Notes under the pieces: generated by a model | Database searches by the model: none | What the model saw: only the letters and a program-made list of their open reading frames with translations | Told to the model about the DNA's origin: nothing | Program-made: the position numbers and the translations under genes | From: Chitinophaga qingshengii | Lineage (GTDB): Bacteria; Bacteroidota; Bacteroidia; Chitinophagales; Chitinophagaceae | Direction: 5' to 3' | NCBI RefSeq assembly: GCF_014529935.1 | Contig: NZ_JACVFC010000003.1 | Span: 372,001-436,000, forward strand | DNA: 64,000 bases | Shown here: positions 49,250-56,808 of the stretch, piece after piece | Position numbering within the stretch: position 1 is the stretch's first letter | Layout: every line of letters begins with the position of its first letter

Positions 49250-49623
49250 GCAGCGAGGAGTCTTCTCTCTGCCGGGCGGAAGTACCAGGATATAACGGTC
49301 AGGACCAGTAACAGCAAGGACGGAAAGGTATCTTTCATCGTGTCGCCTGTGATGAGGTGGGAGCAGAAAGCGCCGGACATCATGAAGAAAAAGCCGGCGT
49401 ATGCCCATTCCTTCAGTAGCGGGAAGCGTGGCGCCAATACAGCGATAACACCCAGTATTTTCCATACGCCCAGTATCTTCAGCGAGTAGGCAGGATAACC
49501 CAGTTTGGTCATGAAATCAGTTTCAGCTTTAAGTGACAGCAGTTGTACGATGGCGGTAGAAGTCATTCCCAGGGCGAGCCACAGGGTAGCGATCCAGTAG
49601 ATGATTTTGTTTACTTTGGACAT
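49246..49623 (-). CDS. DoxX family membrane protein
   Basis: 125 residues from the ATG at 49623 (MSKVNKIIYW). Four hydrophobic segments and the DoxX-like features MTKLGYPAYSLKILGVWKIL and EWAYAGFFFMMSGAFCSH. DoxX proteins are small inner-membrane proteins with poorly known functions, possibly in redox or sulfur metabolism. Third gene of an ArsR-SRPBCC-DoxX operon: the SRPBCC stop lies two bases before this start. Confidence 0.9.
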   Translation of the reverse strand: MSKVNKIIYWIATLWLALGMTSTAIVQLLSLKAETDFMTKLGYPAYSLKILGVWKILGVIAVLAPRFPLLKEWAYAGFFFMMSGAFCSHLITGDTMKDTFPSLLLLVLTVISWYFRPAERRLLAA

Positions 49624-49625
49624 GA

Positions 49626-50096
49626 TCAATATTTTAAGAATTTAAATGCTGCTTTTTCGAGGCGGTTGTGCGCCAGTCCCATACCCCGTGCCATGCCTAT
49701 CTGCAGGTATTGTGCGCGTTCTTCCAGTGTTTTATAAATGATATGCATCCGTAGCTTGCTGGTGTTGTCCGTGAGTTGTTCGAACTCCAGGAATTCCAGT
49801 TGTACGCCGAAGCCGCTGTTTTCCATTTCAAAAGTGCGGACGATCTTTTGATTCGGTACAAAGTCGTGGATAGTGCCGCTGAAGCCGTGTTTGTTGCCCT
49901 GTGGGTCGGTGGTTTCAAATCGCCAGCTACCGTACTTTTTATTTTCCAGCTTCAGTACTTTGGTGCCCATCCATTCTGCTACAAGTTCAGGCTCCGTGTA
50001 AGCCCTGAAAAGGAGGTCCAGCGGCAGATCAAATTCACGGGTGACAATCAGTTCCTGTTTGCCTTCTTCGGCGGTGACTTTGGTTTTCAGTTCCAT
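49626..50096 (-). CDS. SRPBCC (AHSA1-like) family protein
   Basis: 156 residues. START-like lipid-binding fold of the AHSA1 group: VTREFDLPLDLLFRAYTEPE at the first strand-helix, ELVAEWMGTKVLKLENKKYG, GFSGTIHDFVPNQKIVRTFE, and a C-terminal long helix (RGMGLAHNRLEKAAF). It binds a hydrophobic ligand. Second gene of the ArsR-SRPBCC-DoxX operon, a set known from many Bacteroidota in which ArsR is the autoregulator. Confidence 0.92.
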   Translation of the reverse strand: MELKTKVTAEEGKQELIVTREFDLPLDLLFRAYTEPELVAEWMGTKVLKLENKKYGSWRFETTDPQGNKHGFSGTIHDFVPNQKIVRTFEMENSGFGVQLEFLEFEQLTDNTSKLRMHIIYKTLEERAQYLQIGMARGMGLAHNRLEKAAFKFLKY

Positions 50097-50102
50097 ATGC
50101 TG

Positions 50103-50426
50103 TTATTTTTTAGTTTGATATTTTTTCATGACAGATTCCAGTTTGTTAAACCTGTCGTCCCACATTTTGCGGAATGGTTCGATGAAGTCTGCTATCTCTT
50201 TCATTTTATGGGGATTTAAATGATAAATAACTTCCCGTCCGTTTTGCTCCTGCCGCAGCAGTTCGCATTCGGTGAGTATCTGCAGATGTTTGGAAACGGT
50301 AGGCCTTGCCGTATCAAAATTAGCGGCGATGGCTCCGGCCGTCATGGCATTGGTAGCTACCAATACCAGTATAGCCCGCCGTGTTGGGTCTGCTATGGCC
50401 TGAAATACGTCTCGTCTTAAATTCAT
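50103..50426 (-). CDS. ArsR-family transcriptional repressor
   Basis: 107 residues. Winged helix with [37 protein letters not shown] (recognition helix) and the wing [17 protein letters not shown]. No metal-binding Cys pair is visible, so it belongs to the non-metal ArsR/SdpR type. It starts an operon with SRPBCC and DoxX genes. Two near-identical palindromic sites overlap its promoter (50430-50471), a strong sign of autorepression. Confidence 0.94.
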   Translation of the reverse strand: MNLRRDVFQAIADPTRRAILVLVATNAMTAGAIAANFDTARPTVSKHLQILTECELLRQEQNGREVIYHLNPHKMKEIADFIEPFRKMWDDRFNKLESVMKKYQTKK

Positions 50427-50429
50427 TAT

Positions 50430-50476
50430 GTAGCTATTTGACTACAAATATATGTGTAGTTATTTGACTACGCAAA
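50430..50476 (-). promoter_or_regulatory. Promoter and double operator of the ArsR operon
   Basis: On the minus strand TTTG (50473-50476), a 20-base spacer and TATATTTG (50445-50452) give a model Bacteroidota promoter. Two copies of GTAGYTATTTGACTAC, 15 of 16 bases equal, lie at 50430-50445 and 50456-50471: one over the start site, one in the spacer. Each has GTAG/CTAC dyad ends. The transcript leader would be only about a dozen bases. Confidence 0.8.
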
Positions 50477-50557
50477 TTTTTTTTGAAGGGGCTGGAAATA
50501 ACAGGAAAGGCCAACCTTTCGGTCAGCCTCTTTCATTGTAACAGGATAAAAACCGGA

Positions 50558-50887
50558 TTAATCGAGGAAAACAAACTGGTTTTCGAACATTTTGCCTACT
50601 ACGGGAATGGGCTTTTTCTGTTCATTAACAGCATTGATAATACCAAATACCCAAAGGATGAATAAGGCCAGGCCGATATAGCTCAGAAAGGAGAGGGTGG
50701 GGATCACAAACACAATAGTGGTGAGAATGATATTAATAATAACTGCCAGAATGAAAAAACCGAGACCTTGTTTCAGGTGATAACTCACCAGGTCGCTTTT
50801 AGGGGAAAGCTCTTTGCTTTTTACATAGGCGATAATCCAGCCGATGATGGTGACATAACTCAGGATGGAAATTGTTTTGTTGCTCAT
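50558..50887 (-). CDS. DUF4870/Tic20-like small membrane protein
   Basis: 109 residues from the ATG at 50887 (MSNKTISILSYV); an upstream reading adds residues without family match. The segments YHLKQGLGFFILAVIINIIL and YIGLALFILWVFGIINAVNE, with three hydrophobic segments, match the DUF4870 type. Inner membrane, function unknown. A single gene. Confidence 0.85.
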   Translation of the reverse strand: MSNKTISILSYVTIIGWIIAYVKSKELSPKSDLVSYHLKQGLGFFILAVIINIILTTIVFVIPTLSFLSYIGLALFILWVFGIINAVNEQKKPIPVVGKMFENQFVFLD

Positions 50888-51001
50888 TGTTTCAGATGAT
50901 TTGAAACCAAAGATAGGGCGGTACAACAGCGCAGATACCCGCGCTTTGTCTGCTGTCACTTTGGCTTTGTATCCGCCGCTTTTGGGTGGATATACCCATC
51001 G

Positions 51002-51739
51002 TCATCCTTCTTTCATGAGCTTAAAAAAGGCTTCTTTATTACCCCTGGATATAGGAATGCTGGTGTTGTCTTCCATTTGTACCAATCCTTCCCGGGAATA
51101 GCTGCTGATAAAATTGACATTGATCAGGTGTGACTGATGTACCCGGAAGAACTCCGGCGGCAGCAGGATATCTTCATAATTTTTTAACGGTTTGGATACA
51201 ATGATCTTTTTTCCCTGTACCAGGTAAAAGGTAGTATAGGAGCCGGATGTTTCGCAGCGGATGATCTGATCTGTTTTTACCACATGCATGGCTTCCTGGG
51301 TTGGGAGTACCAGTCTTTTCGGCGTTTTTTCGAGGTTGTTACGTAGTTCGCTTAATTGTTTTTCTGCCAGGAAACGTTCCTGCAGGGTATCCATCCGGTC
51401 CAGCGCCGTTTTCAGCTCTTCTGCATCGATGGGTTTCAACAGGTAATCGATGGCGCTGAACTTAAAGGCGCGTATGGCATGTTCTTCATAGGCGGTGGTG
51501 AAGATCAGGTGGAAGGCGCGGTGTGCCGCCTGGTTCAGTACATCGAAGCCTGTTCCGTCTTTCAGCATGATGTCCATAAACACCAGGTCCGGTTTGAGCC
51601 GGTCGATCAGTTTAACCGCTTCATCGGCTCTTTCGGCGTAGCCAATAATTTGCACGGTTTCCGGCGCTACCATTTCCAGCAGGATAGAAAGTGCTTCCCG
51701 CAGGCGATATTCGTCTTCTACAATGATGGTTCTGTACAT
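51002..51739 (-). CDS. LytTR-family response regulator
   Basis: 245 residues. Receiver domain with E8/D9 acidic pair, phospho-acceptor D56 (LVFMDIMLKDG) and K102 (DYLLKPIDAEE); LytTR DNA-binding domain at about 145-245 (CETSGSYTTFYL, FFRVHQSHLINV, ISRGNKEAFF). Partner of the LytS-like kinase whose stop is four bases upstream. A second regulator of the same kind is cut by the left window edge. Confidence 0.95.
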   Translation of the reverse strand: MYRTIIVEDEYRLREALSILLEMVAPETVQIIGYAERADEAVKLIDRLKPDLVFMDIMLKDGTGFDVLNQAAHRAFHLIFTTAYEEHAIRAFKFSAIDYLLKPIDAEELKTALDRMDTLQERFLAEKQLSELRNNLEKTPKRLVLPTQEAMHVVKTDQIIRCETSGSYTTFYLVQGKKIIVSKPLKNYEDILLPPEFFRVHQSHLINVNFISSYSREGLVQMEDNTSIPISRGNKEAFFKLMKEG

Positions 51740-51743
51740 GATA

Positions 51744-53729
51744 TTATATTATGGGGATGTATAAAGTGACCACGCAGCCTTGTCCGTCTGCTGCATCCTG
51801 TTCCCGGATTTCCAGGCGGGTATGCGGATTATCCTTCAGCATCAGCTGCAGGCGTTCATCTGTAATTTTAGTGGAGAGGGAGCGGTGAGAATCATCGGTT
51901 TTGCGACGCCGGGATTCGGTGAGCCCGATACCATTGTCGGTGATGGTGCACACGAGGAGGTGGTCAATACTGTTTTCTGTAAATGTGATGTGTAACAACC
52001 CGCGTCGCCCCACCGGCAAAGGTTTTAGTCCGTGCTCAATGGCATTCTCTACAAATGGTTGTATCATTAAAGGAGGGATCAGCACATGCGTATCCACCGT
52101 GGGATCACATACAATATGATAATCGAAGCTTTTATTGAGCCGCAGTTGCTGTAATTCGATGTAGTTTTTCAGTGTCCCGGTTTCTTCTTCCAGCGTAATT
52201 TTTTCCATCCGGGAATGTTCCAGTACCTGCCTGCTTAGTTTGGCGAATTTAGACAGGTAAGCTACCGCCAGCGCTGTATCCTTTTGAAGGATCATCCCCT
52301 GGATATTTCCCAGCGCGTTGAAGATAAAATGCGGGTCCATCTGCGATTGCAGCAACCTTCTTTCCAGTGATAATTTTTCGGCCAGGCTTTCCAGCGTTTC
52401 TTTTTCCATCAGTTGCAGGCGCAACTCGTTGTTGGCCTGTTGCTGCTGCAAAATATCTTCCCGGTTCTGGTGGTACCGTTGCCGGAAATAATAGGACCGG
52501 TACATAAATATAAGACCGGCCAGCAATACCGCGGAGATACCATAACCCAGCAGTTTATTTTTCTTCTGTAGTTTGTTCTCCTGTTCCAGCTGTGTGATCC
52601 GGGTGATCTTTTTATCGGATTCAAACCGGGCATCAGCATTCTGCAACATCTGCTGCGTAGATTCATCGTATTTCAGCTGGTTGTACGTTGTGAAAGGAAT
52701 ATCGTAGGCGTAATACGCTGCATAATCTTTCTGGCGGGCGGCCAGGTCTTTCAGGCAGGCGTAGAAAGCAGCCAACAGGTAGTTGTCCTTATAGGGGAGC
52801 GCCTGCTGATAGGCGATGCCTGTCTTAAACAGGTTTTCAGCAATGCGGTATTCACCTTTCTGCATGAAAAACTGTCCGCGTAACCCGATAGCACTGCGGT
52901 AAACGTTTTTAAGATCATAACGCCGGGCGATGGCGCCGGCTTTCTCCAGGCAGGCCAGAAAGGCTTTTTCATCCACGGGCGGAGCGCCGCTGATGTAGAG
53001 TACTGCCAAATTAATATAGGCGACACCGATATTGCTTTTGCTGATGATACTATTATGTTCTTTTTCCGCAAAGGCGATGGTCTGCTTAAAAAAATCAACG
53101 GCAGTTTGCCATGTATGCGGGTCGCCGGAAGCGCAGCGATCGGACAAATAACTGCCCACGGCCAGGCGTGCATGTAATATGCTTTCCGGATCACCTGATT
53201 TTTCTGCATATACCAGCGCTGCATCGGCGTACTTCTTCACTTTTTCAGCTGATCCGGGAGAGAAGAGATAGGATATATCGGCCCCTATACGGGCACACAG
53301 ATCATTGGCTTCCAGTTGGGTAAACAGCCGGTAGGCTTCCAGCAGGTAATCCAATGCCCTGGATTTATCTTCTATATAAGATTTCAAGGCGCCCATTACC
53401 CAGGAAGCATAGGCTTTCGCCCGGTTGTCGGTAATAGTACCGGCAACATGATAAGAAAGCTCTGCGTATTTGGTGAACTCCTGTAAGTGCAACAACCGCC
53501 GGTGCGTGAGGGCGAGATAGGCATAGCAGATAGCCTGATCGGCCCGGTTGTGCGATGCTTCCGCCTGATGCAGCGACTGTAGCTGTAACTGTATGCTGGC
53601 GGTTGAATCGGTAAAGCGCTGTGCATACGCTGCCCTCGCCTTTTTTTCAATAGCGGATATTTCCTGTGCCCGCACCGTGCCGCACAACAGGATACTACAG
53701 CAGCATATAACCAAACATCGTTTCAACAT
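51744..53729 (-). CDS. LytS/YehU-type sensor histidine kinase with TPR array
   Basis: 661 residues: signal peptide to about 21 (GTVRAQ), TPR-like repeats (about 25-370), coiled coil, one transmembrane helix (about 398-416, LGYGISAVLLAGLIFMYRSY), a second coiled coil, and a His_kinase domain with the phospho-histidine in QSQMDPHFIFNALGNIQ. HATPase motifs are PFVENAIEHGLKP and ITDNGIGL. It phosphorylates the LytTR regulator encoded four bases later. The input signal is unknown; the TPR part is in the periplasm. Confidence 0.94.
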   Translation of the reverse strand: MLKRCLVICCCSILLCGTVRAQEISAIEKKARAAYAQRFTDSTASIQLQLQSLHQAEASHNRADQAICYAYLALTHRRLLHLQEFTKYAELSYHVAGTITDNRAKAYASWVMGALKSYIEDKSRALDYLLEAYRLFTQLEANDLCARIGADISYLFSPGSAEKVKKYADAALVYAEKSGDPESILHARLAVGSYLSDRCASGDPHTWQTAVDFFKQTIAFAEKEHNSIISKSNIGVAYINLAVLYISGAPPVDEKAFLACLEKAGAIARRYDLKNVYRSAIGLRGQFFMQKGEYRIAENLFKTGIAYQQALPYKDNYLLAAFYACLKDLAARQKDYAAYYAYDIPFTTYNQLKYDESTQQMLQNADARFESDKKITRITQLEQENKLQKKNKLLGYGISAVLLAGLIFMYRSYYFRQRYHQNREDILQQQQANNELRLQLMEKETLESLAEKLSLERRLLQSQMDPHFIFNALGNIQGMILQKDTALAVAYLSKFAKLSRQVLEHSRMEKITLEEETGTLKNYIELQQLRLNKSFDYHIVCDPTVDTHVLIPPLMIQPFVENAIEHGLKPLPVGRRGLLHITFTENSIDHLLVCTITDNGIGLTESRRRKTDDSHRSLSTKITDERLQLMLKDNPHTRLEIREQDAADGQGCVVTLYIPII

Positions 53730-53927
53730 AACACTAAGATATTGATTGTATCAGGACCGGCAAAATACACAGGGGCTTCAAATGCCCGAAAATACGGGTA
53801 TGGATGTACGTTATAGCCCCGAATTCCGAAGGGAGTTATCCAAACAACAATCCAAAGCATACAAATACCAATTACCGGCAAAATACCCTTTCACAAATCT
53901 TTAATCTTGTTTTACAAAATATGTTTT

Positions 53928-54404
53928 ATGAAGAAGATGATTAACCTGAAGTTATTGTTTTTTGCGCTGGCTTTTCTTTATCTTTCCACCGGAACAGTGC
54001 TGGCACAGCAGGAGGAAGGCAAGCGGATGAAAATTGAATTGACCGTGAAAGCGGGCAATGAGCAGGTGACCTCCGCTATCCGGTCTTTCACGGTGGCATA
54101 TAACCGGGCTTTGAACGAAACAGGAAAAGATTCCATTGCCGAAGCGCCCAAAGGACATTACCTGTCGATCGATCTCGAAAAACAAAACATCCCGCTGTTA
54201 CGGGTGTTAATACCTAACCGGAAAGGATTGGACGGGCAGATCACCGTTGTGGATACCTACGGTAAACTGCCGCCACGGAAAATTGAATTTAAACTGGCGG
54301 TGATGGAAACCATGAATGACCAGGTAACCGGCGACTATGGCGGCGCCTTTATGACGCTGCATTGTGCTACCCTGATTATAGACGGTGTGAAGCTGGAGTA
54401 TTAA
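53928..54404 (+). CDS. Hypothetical secreted protein
   Basis: 158 residues from the ATG at 53928. A hydrophobic N-terminal segment (about 5-27, ending GTVLAQQ) is a signal peptide. The mature part is short beta-strand-like (MKIELTVKAGNEQVTSAIRS, ITVVDTYGKLPPRKIEFKLA) and not recognised. It is followed 11 bases later by the first gene of a cytoplasmic immunity-type cluster, but its export sets it apart. Confidence 0.6.
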   Translation: MKKMINLKLLFFALAFLYLSTGTVLAQQEEGKRMKIELTVKAGNEQVTSAIRSFTVAYNRALNETGKDSIAEAPKGHYLSIDLEKQNIPLLRVLIPNRKGLDGQITVVDTYGKLPPRKIEFKLAVMETMNDQVTGDYGGAFMTLHCATLIIDGVKLEY

Positions 54405-54415
54405 AAGTTAGTAGC

Positions 54416-54745
54416 ATGCAATTTAACTTTCAGGAGCCGGAAAACCTCGGCGTATTCAGTACTAAAAACTTTATCGACGACCTGCAGCCGGTGTTGCGCG
54501 TGGTACATGAACATGACGGACGCTGGCAGTTTTTAACAGCGGAGTTCCTACTGGCAGATACAGAAGAAAAATTAATCGCCGCAGAAGAAGGGGCTATGCT
54601 GGTATGCCTGAAAGATGTAGTATCCCGGGACACCACCCTGAATGAAGTAGCTGACCTGGCTCCCGGCGAATTTGCAGACCGCGGATTCGTGGGAGATGAG
54701 TGGATACGTGCTTCATTTGATGAAGAAGCTGAAGAAGAACAATAA
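54416..54745 (+). CDS. Small acidic hypothetical protein, first in immunity-type cluster
   Basis: 109 residues from the ATG at 54416 (MQFNFQEPEN). Cytoplasmic and strongly acidic, ending in a run of Asp/Glu (SFDEEAEEEQ). FSTKNFIDDLQPVLRVVHEH and RWQFLTAEFLLADTEEK recall small single-domain immunity proteins, but no family is certain. It precedes DUF4375 and SUFU genes with gaps of only about 12 bases, so the three are co-transcribed. Confidence 0.6.
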   Translation: MQFNFQEPENLGVFSTKNFIDDLQPVLRVVHEHDGRWQFLTAEFLLADTEEKLIAAEEGAMLVCLKDVVSRDTTLNEVADLAPGEFADRGFVGDEWIRASFDEEAEEEQ

Positions 54746-54757
54746 AATCGACTTTAA

Positions 54758-55264
54758 ATGGAATTTTTACCAACCGTTAGCAAACAAGATCTCGACAACG
54801 CGAGAGAAGACAACTGGGACTTTATTTATGCCATATTGGAGCCCTACCAGGATGCTATTGAAGAAGCAGAAGAGGAAGAAGACATCCTGGACCAGCTGAC
54901 CGATGATCAGCATGTACTGCTGATCTATGATGCCTTGTACGGACAAGTCACCAATGGTGGGTTCCTGCAGCTGATACATAACGGTTATGGACAGTTTATT
55001 TTTGAAACGGGTTTCGATGAGGACCTGGAAAAATGGGGATTGAAGGAGACCGCAGAGATCGTACGAAAAGCGGAGGCAATCTTCGTGGAGCATAAAGGAT
55101 TACTGGAAGAAGAAAGAGACCTGGAAGCATTTTCAGCCCTGTATAAAACATTTACGCATTTTGAATCGTTGGATAACGCCTTCTATGATGTGATGGATGA
55201 AGAAGTGGCGACATTCCGGGCGTATATAGAAGCCCATCTGGATACATTTGCGAAAATCGTGTAA
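54758..55264 (+). CDS. DUF4375/DMP19-family protein
   Basis: 168 residues, very acidic. The segments LLIYDALYGQVTNGGFLQL, then HNGYGQFIFETGF and EKWGLKETAEIVRKAE, are the DMP19/DUF4375 signature. The family includes the Neisseria DNA-mimic protein DMP19 and many immunity proteins of polymorphic-toxin loci. It starts 12 bases after the preceding stop and is followed by the SUFU gene 11 bases later. Either DNA mimicry or toxin neutralisation fits. Confidence 0.88.
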   Translation: MEFLPTVSKQDLDNAREDNWDFIYAILEPYQDAIEEAEEEEDILDQLTDDQHVLLIYDALYGQVTNGGFLQLIHNGYGQFIFETGFDEDLEKWGLKETAEIVRKAEAIFVEHKGLLEEERDLEAFSALYKTFTHFESLDNAFYDVMDEEVATFRAYIEAHLDTFAKIV

Positions 55265-55275
55265 AGGATACCGTT

Positions 55276-55923
55276 ATGGATATTGAAACATATAAAAAAG
55301 AGTTCTCTGAAGAAGATGCGGTAGGATGGGATGCCATTGATCAGTCTCTTGAAAAGCTGTATCCGGGCCAGCAGCCTAAACACTATGCGCCGGGGTTATA
55401 TTATGCATTGGGGGGTGATAATCCCCTGGATGGTATCAGCATCTACGAAAGTAAACAACAGGAGGACCATTTTCATTTTGTGACTTATGGCTTTTCTGAA
55501 TTGTACTACGATGAAGAAGCCGTAGGTAAGGACTTTAGCAAGTTCGGATTTGAGCTCACTTTCAGGCTAAAGAAAACCAGCGAAACAGATAACGAAAACT
55601 GGGCCTGCAACTTGTTACAAAACCTCGCCAAGTATGTATTCAGTTCCGGAAAATGGTTTGAGGAGTTTCATTTTATTCCGGCCAACGGCCCGATCAGACT
55701 GGGATATGATACGGACATCACAGCGCTTGCTTTTGTGAAAGACCCTGAATTGGGAACGATTAACACGCCGCATGGGGAGGTCAATTTTCTTCAAATGACA
55801 GGTATCACCACCGCAGAATATGAAGCATTGAAACAACATCCTTCCACGGATGAATGCGCTAAACTGTTAGCGCAGCTTCGTAAGGGCAATGAGCTGCTGA
55901 TTACGGACCTGGACAGAAAGTGA
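55276..55923 (+). CDS. Suppressor-of-fused (SUFU) domain protein
   Basis: 215 residues. The SUFU pattern is clear: HYAPGLYYALGGDNPLDGIS, HFVTYGFSELYYDEEAVGKD, GFELTFRLKK, LLQNLAKYVFSSGKWFEEFH, and LTGI-like QMTGITTAEYEAL. Bacterial SUFU proteins are frequent immunity proteins in contact-dependent and secreted toxin systems. Last gene of the three-gene cluster; no toxin gene is in sight. Confidence 0.9.
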   Translation: MDIETYKKEFSEEDAVGWDAIDQSLEKLYPGQQPKHYAPGLYYALGGDNPLDGISIYESKQQEDHFHFVTYGFSELYYDEEAVGKDFSKFGFELTFRLKKTSETDNENWACNLLQNLAKYVFSSGKWFEEFHFIPANGPIRLGYDTDITALAFVKDPELGTINTPHGEVNFLQMTGITTAEYEALKQHPSTDECAKLLAQLRKGNELLITDLDRK

Positions 55924-55962
55924 CCAGGATTTAGCCTGCTTTGACTTCCCCCTAAAAATCAG

Positions 55963-55991
55963 CAACCTTCAGATCTATGACCTGAAGGTTG
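55963..55991 (+). terminator. Hairpin after SUFU gene
   Basis: CAACCTTCAG/CTGAAGGTTG perfect 10-base stem with a 9-base loop, 40 bases after the stop. No T-tract. Confidence 0.55.
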
Positions 55992-56080
55992 AACTGATAT
56001 ATAAAGACAGCCGAGAGACTTGGATGAGGAGGTCTTACTACTGACCTGCCTTCATAGATTGCATTGGGGTAGCGATCACT

Positions 56081-56788
56081 TTATGGAGCCGTTGTTATTT
56101 TGATAACCGGCGTATAGTTGTAATAGCCGGCAGGATTGTCTGCACCGCTGATACGGGCTGCTGCGCGGATATAATACACCGCGCCGCTTTTGAGGCCGGT
56201 AAATACCTTCTGATAAGTGGTGCCTTCCACTGTGGCATCAGGTACATTCTGTACATCCTGGATATCATTAAACGAATAGCTGTTCACATCGATACCTTCC
56301 GTTGTGCCGATGATAGCCACCAGCCGGGATATCTTCTGCGTATTGTCGTTGTGTTTCACCGTATACTTTACCGTTACACTGTTGCTGGTAATGTCGCTGG
56401 TGACGGCTGATACCTTCAGGAAGGGCGTCACCGGGATATCCCTTTGTGTGTTACCGTTGATGTCTACCACCAGTGTGTCTTTGTAATAAAACGGTCCTTC
56501 CGCCACGATCCGGTATTTGCCGGCAAATAACAGCTTATTCGTATAGGAGCCGTCGTTATGAACGGCCGTATTGATCGGATTGGGATTGCTGCTGCTGTAT
56601 CCCTGTTGATAGTAGCGGAGTACAGCGCCGTTGAAGGTCTGCACCGGAACAGGTTCGTTGGTCTTAACGTCTGTCAGCCTGCCTTGTATGCGGGCATCAG
56701 GCGCTGCGTAATTGTCTTTTTTGCAACCGGTCAGCATAGCGCCGCCCAGCAGGAGGGCCATACAGCTGTTGATGATATGTTGTTTCAT
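56081..56788 (-). CDS. DUF3823 domain-containing lipoprotein
   Basis: 235 residues, lipobox LTGC with Cys22. The N-terminal domain (about 30-125: IQGRLTDVKTNEPVPVQTFN, YRIVAEGPFYYKDT) and the C-terminal fibronectin-like part (SNSVTVKYTVKHN, KSGAVYYIRAAARISGADN) match DUF3823 proteins that follow SusD genes in glycan loci, probably surface glycan-binding proteins like SusE/F. Third gene after SusC and SusD on the minus strand, 20 bases after the SusD stop. Confidence 0.9.
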   Translation of the reverse strand: MKQHIINSCMALLLGGAMLTGCKKDNYAAPDARIQGRLTDVKTNEPVPVQTFNGAVLRYYQQGYSSSNPNPINTAVHNDGSYTNKLLFAGKYRIVAEGPFYYKDTLVVDINGNTQRDIPVTPFLKVSAVTSDITSNSVTVKYTVKHNDNTQKISRLVAIIGTTEGIDVNSYSFNDIQDVQNVPDATVEGTTYQKVFTGLKSGAVYYIRAAARISGADNPAGYYNYTPVIKITTAP

Positions 56789-56808
56789 GAGTAGTCCTTT
56801 TGTTTTAG

